Assembly (NCBI RefSeq): GCF_000003195.3
Contig: NC_012870.2
Location: 11,028,501 to 11,092,500, forward strand
Direction of reading: 5' to 3'
Length of the DNA: 64,000 bases
From: Sorghum bicolor
Lineage: Eukaryota > Streptophyta > Magnoliopsida > Poales > Poaceae
Shown: positions 57,151 through 64,000 of the stretch, in pieces
Numbering within the stretch: position 1 is the first letter of the stretch
Layout of the letters: every line of letters starts with the position of its first letter
Notes under the pieces: generated by a model
Database searches by the model: none
What the model was told of the DNA's origin: nothing
The model's input: only the letters and a program-made list of their open reading frames with translations
Translations under genes and position numbers: made by a program

Positions 57151-57562
57151 GAGGAGGAGGGGTGTTCTTGGTTAGAAGTAAGAAAAAAAAAAGAGAGTAC
57201 GTAAAAACAGTAGAGTGAGGATGTGTACAATCTGTGAGGCTTGCTTGCTTGATGTGGAATTCTTTTTGCCCAAACTCCAAAGCCTTGGACTCTTGGTCGC
57301 TTTCCTGCATCGGGTTCCATCCTGTTTATATGTTAATAATTGCAAATATGATATTGGTGGCAAAAGGACAAGCTTTAATCCTTTGTTAACAGAGCAGCAG
57401 TTGAGGCCTAGTAGGACTAAACACAAACACACCGGGATGTATGTAGAGTAGTAGACTTTTTATGCTTGAAAGTTGAAAGCAGCTGTCTGAAAGTTCAAAG
57501 CTGCCAAAGTGTGGCCTGACCTGCTAGGTTAAGTAAAGAAAGTGAGACACTCGGTTCTCTAA
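57151..57562 (+). other. Probable 3' untranslated region of the DUF4378-like gene
   Basis: Sequence after the stop is AT-rich without coding content; it begins with AAGTAAGAAAAAAAAAAG near 57176. No definite polyadenylation signal was chosen. Confidence 0.4.
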
Positions 57563-57805
57563 GGCCTTGTTTACTTCCACTCAAACCACTCAAAAATTTT
57601 CAAAATTTCCTGTCACATCGAATCTTTAGACGCATGCATGGAGTATTAAATATAGACAAAAATAAAACTAATTGCACAATTTGGTCGAAATTGACGAGAC
57701 GAATCTTTTGAGCCTAGTTAGTTCATGGTTAGACAATAATTACCATAAACAAACGAAAGTGTTACAGTGTCGCGAAATTTTTTCCTTCGCGAACTAAACA
57801 AGGCC
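57563..57805. mobile_element. GGCCTTGTTTAG-type Tourist-like MITE, 243 bp, TSD TAA
   Basis: Ends GGCCTTGTTTACTTCC and (reverse-complemented) GGCCTTGTTTAGTTCGCG. TAA is duplicated at 57560-57562 and 57806-57808. Same length as the copies at 50730 and 63161. It lies about 410 bp downstream of the DUF4378-like stop. Confidence 0.9.
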
Positions 57806-57890
57806 TAAGCAAGCAACAAACAAACCATTTTTCCAGGTAGTAAACAGCATGCAGATCTGCTGTGGCCCCAAAGTCAGAAGAGATGGAGAC

Positions 57891-59038
<1,148 letters not shown>

Positions 59039-59193
59039 GGCCTTGTTTAGTTCCTCTGAATATCGAATTTTACTATACATACCTAGAACATTAAATATAT
59101 ATAAAAAATAACTAATTACATAATTGATCTACAATTTGTAAGATGGATATTTTTAACCTAGTTAGTTTTTAATTAGACTAGCTAAACAAGGCC
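59039..59193. mobile_element. Internally deleted GGCCTTGTTTAG-type MITE, 155 bp
   Basis: Both ends are present (GGCCTTGTTTAGTTCC and, reverse-complemented, GGCCTTGTTTAGC), as is the TAACTAATTACATAATT phrase, but about 90 bp of the usual interior are missing. Confidence 0.75.
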
Positions 59194-60290
59194 AGCCCAG
59201 TTTTGGCCGCTGAAACAGATGGTGCCACAACTCTGAACAATAATAACCGAACAGGGATTAGTACGTATCATCGCTGCTTCTGTTGCACATCCCCATGGGC
59301 CATGGACCCCATCCGTCACGAGCAGAGTGCTCCCACCACCCCCGTCCCCCGCCCCATGCGGCGGATGCGAAATGCAAAACGGCGGTTGTTAGATGCGGAC
59401 AAGGGCCCTTCATTAGCGTCTGGCCATGGGCACGTACGCGCGATGGATACGCGGCCACTGTTCCGGGATCCCCGTCCACGTCGTCGTCGTCGTCTTCGCC
59501 TCGCCGACAAGCAAGGGTATCCATCGGTCCCGATTGATTGATTACACCATGATTATCCTCCTCTGTTCTGCCTGCACATTGCAGCATACCCAAGCAGCCA
59601 TGCGTGCTGTTTGGTGATCCTGAATTCCTGACCCATCTTCTTCGCGCAATGGTGCTGCCCGCGCGGAAACTTGTCGTGGTCTGGGTTCTGAACCCAATGC
59701 AAGTGGCCCGGCTGCGGCGTCGGAACTACCAGCCGACACGTAGCACTCATGGTAAGGAGTAAGGACCAAAGAGTAGTCGTACATGATGGTCACATGTATG
59801 GTTAGTTGAACGTGTCCTGCGTTCCGTAATACGACAACAAGGCACGTACGCTGCTTGCCGCTGAGGCATTGCTAGCAGCATAGTATTCAAGTGACTGACT
59901 GGCGGTAACGAGGTTCCTATATCGAACGATCTCACCCAGGGGTGTGGACCCGAGCACGACTCGGTACCAACTTACTGTAGTTTAAGCTTTACTTTGCTAT
60001 AGAACCAACGAACGATAATACAGACACATGTAAGTATTTTTACCGTCCGTTCAGGCTTGGATCCAGCAACAAAGTACGAACTCGTACCCAGCAGGAAGAC
60101 ATGCACGGGTGTTGCATTGGCCGGCGGGGTGCACGATCCGGCCGGCAGGCTCCATCGGGGCCTCTTGCGGTCCCGCCGTTCGGACCGAGTCCGGCGTCCG
60201 GCAATTCCCGCCGAATTTTCTTGGTACTAGATTTTCCCGCCTAGTAAGTATAGGCCAATAGTAGGAAGTGACAGGTTTTGGCTCAGCGCG
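59194..60290. other. Intergenic DNA, GC-rich in part, no gene supported
   Basis: 59200-59760 is open in several frames on both strands, as expected from GC-rich DNA, with no domain. 60050-60240 is GC-rich with CCGGC-type repeats. No start, splice or family evidence favours a gene. Confidence 0.35.
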
Positions 60291-60770
60291 TGGGTAGATA
60301 TTTCTAGACTGACCTATGCTCATCTCATTCCACGTCAACTAAGCTGACGCATTAAATAGTCTTCAACAGATTTAAAAAAGTCATAACTTTTATACTAATC
60401 AATAAAATTAAATTCCGATTACACCAACGGTTTTGTTACAATAAATTCTTCAAAATAAGATCTCACATGGATATATTTAGATAATATTTTATTAACGAAT
60501 ATTTATCCTACAAAGATAGAACATTATTGGGCAGAGATGATGTTCTAGGTTTATAGAAACAATGTTCCGTCTTCAATAAAAAAATATTCTCAGTTCAGAA
60601 CAATAATATTCTAGTTTAGATTTATGATAATATGATATAAAAATAAATATAGACAGATAACATAAACAAATGACAATAAATTTTAAAGTAAAGCATAAGA
60701 GAAAACATAATAAAGAAAAGATAAAAACAATATAACACTTATATTTTTTAAACGTCCTAAATAGACTAGA

Positions 60771-61392
60771 ATATCACATATACTAAGTGAACAACATTAA
60801 ATACACCATAAAATATCACTAAATACATTATACAACATCGCATATATATTATGTGAACATCATTATATACATCATAAAACATCACATGTATATTGTGCAA
60901 ACATAGAAAACATAATAGAACATCACATATATACTACAGGAACAACATTAAATAAACCATAAACACAACTAAATATATAATAGAACATCACATATAAAGT
61001 AAGTGAACATCACTAAATATACCGTAGAACATCACGTATATAGTAAGTAAACACCACTAGATACACCATAGAACATCACAAAAAACGTAATAGAACACCA
61101 CATGTATTCTACATGAACATCATGAAATACATCATAGAACACCATTATATACGACGTGAACATCACATGTATACTGTACGGACATCGCCATAAAACATTA
61201 CATCTATACCATGTGGACATACAAACATCATAGAACATCACATTTATAATATGTGAACATCACAAAAAGTATCATAAAACATCAAATTTATATTACAGAA
61301 ACATCATAAAAACATCACAGGACATAACATTATATACCACATGAAATATCGTAGAACATAAATCTATACCATATAAACATCTCATGAAATAT
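60771..61392. repeat. Degenerate AT-rich tandem repeat, unit about 45-50 bp
   Basis: The phrase GAACATCACATATATA with a following AGTGAACATCACTAAATACACCATA recurs about a dozen times with many changes. Spacing is irregular. It continues on both sides into simpler AT-rich sequence. Confidence 0.7.
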
Positions 61393-61429
61393 AGAAAATA
61401 AAAAGCAGAATATAAATTAAAATTAATCA

Positions 61430-62190
61430 ATTATAGTAATAACAATAATAATATAAAAATGAAAAATAGCAAAGAAGAGAAAAAAACATAAAATATGAAT
61501 AATAAATGATTATTATATTGGAAAATATGAAATAAATATGTATATGAAAAATATAATAATTAATTACTGTAAAATAACACAAAATAAAAAATAAGAAAAG
61601 AAAAAGAAAAATAAAAAAGAAATAAAAAAGGAAAGTAATGAACAACTTACTAGTTACGATAAAAGTTCATCAAATACTGAACCCAGTGGTTGTATAAAAA
61701 TTCATACCGCGCATGTGTTGGAGACGTAGAAAAATAAAATAAAATAAAATAAAGTAATGAAAAACAACATGAAACAAATAGTAGAAGATAAAGTGAAGAG
61801 AAAAATAAAAGTAATAAGAAAAAAAGGAATGAAAAAAAGAAATAAAAGAAACATACAAAATATAAAAGAAAGTGAAAAGAATAATAAAAAATATGTAAAA
61901 CACAAAATAATAAAAAATAAAAAAGAAGCATGAAAATAACAAGAAATGAGAAGTGAAAGATAAAGTGAAAAAAGGAAATAAAAATAATAAGAAAAAGAAA
62001 GAAAAGAAAGGAAAAAAATAAAAAGAAATAAAAAAACATATAAAATATAAAAAGTGAAAATAATAATAAAAATAACTATATAAAACATAAAAGAAATAAA
62101 AATAAAAATAAATCACGAAAAGGAAAAAGAGAAATCAAAAAGGAAAGAAAAAGAAAGGAAACGGAAAGAATAAAAGGAATAAGGAAAAAA
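61430..62190. repeat. Purine-rich low-complexity tract
   Basis: The plus strand is almost only A and G with some T (AAAATAAAAAGAAAAGG-type runs) over 760 bp. Phe/Tyr-rich minus-strand translations are artefacts of this. On the minus strand it would serve as a T-rich intron if the GC-rich block to its right is an exon. Confidence 0.75.
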
Positions 62191-62199
62191 AACTAACGC

Positions 62200-62720
62200 A
62201 ACGTACCTGGCTGCCGATTCCTGCCCTCGTTCCGCCTCGGCTCCCGGCGCGGGAAAAGGTCCACGCGGGAAACATCGGACGGCGGTTCCCGTCCGTCCCG
62301 GCTCCATCGTCGTCACACACACCAGAGCACACGAGCGGGTGGGCGCGCGGGAGGGCGGGTGGGCATGCATGTGCCCCCATTAATTTCGCGGCGGTGGTGC
62401 CGGCAGCATGCAGCAGATCACGCGTACGGGGCGCCGGTACACCACGCGGCCCAATGACCCAACTGCGCGCCTCAATGTTCGGTTCCGTCCGGGTGGGTGG
62501 GCGCTCCATCGTAGGCTCGTCTTCTCCATGCTGACGCCTGACCCCCTGATCCCCAAAAAAAAAACCCTGACCCCGGCGCACACGTACGCGTACGCCGCAC
62601 GACACCAATCTTTTGTCACGCGGATCAAACAAGTGCCAGTGCACTGAACGCACTGGTAAACGGCTTGGCATGACACGACGTGTACGTGCGTGCGTCCGCC
62701 CGTACTGGACCGCAAGCATG
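62200..62720 (-). other. GC-rich block, possible 5' exon on the minus strand
   Basis: Read on the minus strand, the block ends in GGCAGCCAG followed by GTACGTTGCG at about 62207, a good 5' splice site, and then T-rich DNA. The minus-strand frame 62135-62719 shows no domain, so a leader exon is more likely than coding sequence, and chance is possible. Confidence 0.25.
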
Positions 62721-63160
62721 CATGCATGCAGGTAGCAGCACGCACAAGGGGAGATCCGCGGCGGATTTTCCCGCCTGCTAAATACACGAATCCATTAACC
62801 TAATAATGCATACACACGCACGATTGCTTTGTCGTAACCGGTGGCCGGATATATATATATACTACATGTATAATAATAACTGGTTAATCATCACTTCCCA
62901 GCAGCAGCATGTGCTCCCCACAGTTGCGACTTGCGGTAGCCCCGGCGCACCTTACGGCTCCATGCTGCCCGGTACGGCACACTGCCCGCGTTTTCTACGT
63001 GCGCTGCTCGGTCCTCCTCCTACGCATACCTACTCATCTACCACTAGTATACGCTACCTGTACGCATGTACTGTACGTCGTCTACCCATTACTACTTGCT
63101 GCTCCATGTACGCCATTCGCAGCTAGAATATACAGCGCACATTTCATGGCATTACTCCTT
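62721..63160. other. Intergenic DNA, nothing identified
   Basis: Mixed composition, with a short (TA)n run near 62849-62860. No gene or mobile element could be defined. Confidence 0.4.
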
Positions 63161-63403
63161 GGCCTTGTTTAGTTCATCCTAAAAATCAAAAAGTTTTCAA
63201 GATTTTCCGTCACATCAAATCTTGTGACATATGCATAAAACATTAAATATAGACGAAAACAAAAACTAATTACACAGTTTAGCTGTAAATCACGAGATGA
63301 ATCTTTTGATCCTAGTTAGTCTATGATTAGATAATATTTGTCACAAACAAACGAAAGTGCTACGGTATCGAAAACTTTTCACTTTTCGGAACTAAACAAG
63401 GCC
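63161..63403. mobile_element. GGCCTTGTTTAG-type Tourist-like MITE, 243 bp
   Basis: Ends GGCCTTGTTTAGTTCATC and (reverse-complemented) GGCCTTGTTTAGTTCCG; the interior has TAATTACACAGTTTAG and GATGAATCTTTTGATCCTAG. Flanks are CTT and CTA, so the TSD is changed or absent. Confidence 0.85.
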
Positions 63404-64000
63404 CTACTATACGTTGCCTTGGTCAGACTGTTGCCCAGCGGTAGCTGCAGCGCCTGCGCGGCTTCAAGTGGAGTGGGCAACAGTGACGAGTCTCTAGTCG
63501 CCGCACAGCGACGTTATTACGGGCAGGGCGCGCGGGCATCAATTCCGCACAGGCGCGGACTGTGCGCGCTGCTACACGGAGCTGGTGCACCGTGCCTGTA
63601 CGTACATGCATGTACGCGCGCGCACAGTACGTGGTGCTAGCTGGTGCACGCGACGATGCTTTTGGCCATTCGTGTCCCGCGCTGCTGCATTGCGAGTCTA
63701 TGACAGGGTTGCGCTCGTCGCTAGCTACTAGCACTACTGTAGGTTCAAGAGCTGCATACACAGCGGCTAGGCCGCAACGAATTGAATGATGTGTAATACG
63801 ATAGGAGTAGCCGAGTAGGATTGTGTATAGGACCATAGCTAGTAGTACTTACTTAGCTAGGCACACTAACGATGTGTTAACGGAATTGCTTATTAATTAG
63901 ATGCAGATTAACCTGCACCAAGCGTTTCCGTCTACTTTGTGTCCAAAGAAATGGGGGCGTGAGTATATACCGAAACCGTACACATCATTTCCACCATGGA
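63404..64000. other. Intergenic DNA to the right edge, nothing identified
   Basis: GC-rich at 63420-63720, open on both strands, without a domain. The final 200 bp are mixed, and a gene could begin beyond the edge. Confidence 0.35.

Noticed and set aside
61650..62116. Phe/Tyr-rich minus-strand frames as membrane proteins
   Set aside because: They come from a low-complexity purine-rich tract; the hydrophobicity is a composition effect.

Overview
The window looks like nuclear DNA of a panicoid grass, most likely the Andropogoneae (sorghum, sugarcane or maize relatives). This is an inference from sequence style: GC-rich, intron-poor grass exons lie in AT-rich intergenic DNA, and there are at least nine full, nested or broken copies of the roughly 243-bp Tourist-like MITE whose ends read GGCCTTGTTTAG. 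There is no sign of operons, prokaryotic genes or CRISPR arrays. Most of the window is transposable elements, many with boundaries that can be fixed by target-site duplications (TSDs).

Layout. 1-8110: intergenic DNA with two Tourist-type MITEs (2314-3120, 5237-5566) and a diverged tandem duplication of about 1.3 kb (copy A 5805-7115, copy B from 7145). 8111-15762: a complete minus-strand LTR retrotransposon (TSD GCCAT, tRNA-Asp primer site, two protease-like cores, no recognisable reverse transcriptase) that splits copy B; copy B resumes at 15768-16476. 16.5-30.6 kb: MITEs, a copia gag remnant (19075-19370), a small grass-type gene (19971-20342), a hAT MITE with an 8-bp TSD (21056-21789), a nest of MITEs (21827-22675) and several long stretches where nothing could be identified. 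30762-31258: a single-exon bZIP transcription factor gene with an apparent frameshift close to its C-terminus.

31416-45068: a 13.65-kb CACTA (En/Spm) transposon, TSD AGA, inserted about 160 bp downstream of the bZIP stop. Its genes are all on the minus strand, read from the right end: a two-exon GRF-type zinc-finger/transmembrane protein, a broken TNP2-type transposase, and an eight-exon gene with a proline-rich middle and a C-terminal ULP1-like (C48) cysteine protease domain. A solo LTR of the same family as the 8111-15762 element sits inside the transposase gene (42247-43499, TSD AATAT). Sub-terminal CCTTTAGCACCGGTT palindromes occur at both ends and again in front of the protease gene, where they look like a second promoter cassette.

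45.2-52.2 kb: more MITEs; a second, non-autonomous CACTA element (45598-48844, perfect 14-bp TIR, TSD GTT) that carries a spliceable 40-codon reading frame and sits inside a MITE; and a 5'-truncated LINE (51249-52175, 18-bp TSD). 54.7-57.2 kb: an (ATT)n microsatellite, a Stowaway MITE, and a two-exon host gene with a DUF4378-like C-terminus. 57.5-64 kb: MITEs, a (TA)n microsatellite of about 415 bp, a degenerate AT-rich tandem array (60771-61392), and intergenic DNA.

The host genes (bZIP, DUF4378-like, the small 123-residue protein) have no visible functional link to each other. The story of the window is nested transposition around a few genes. I found no clearly new biological system; the most unusual items are the repeated promoter-like cassette in the large CACTA, the spliceable frame in the small CACTA, the double protease cores in the retrotransposon, and the bZIP frameshift.
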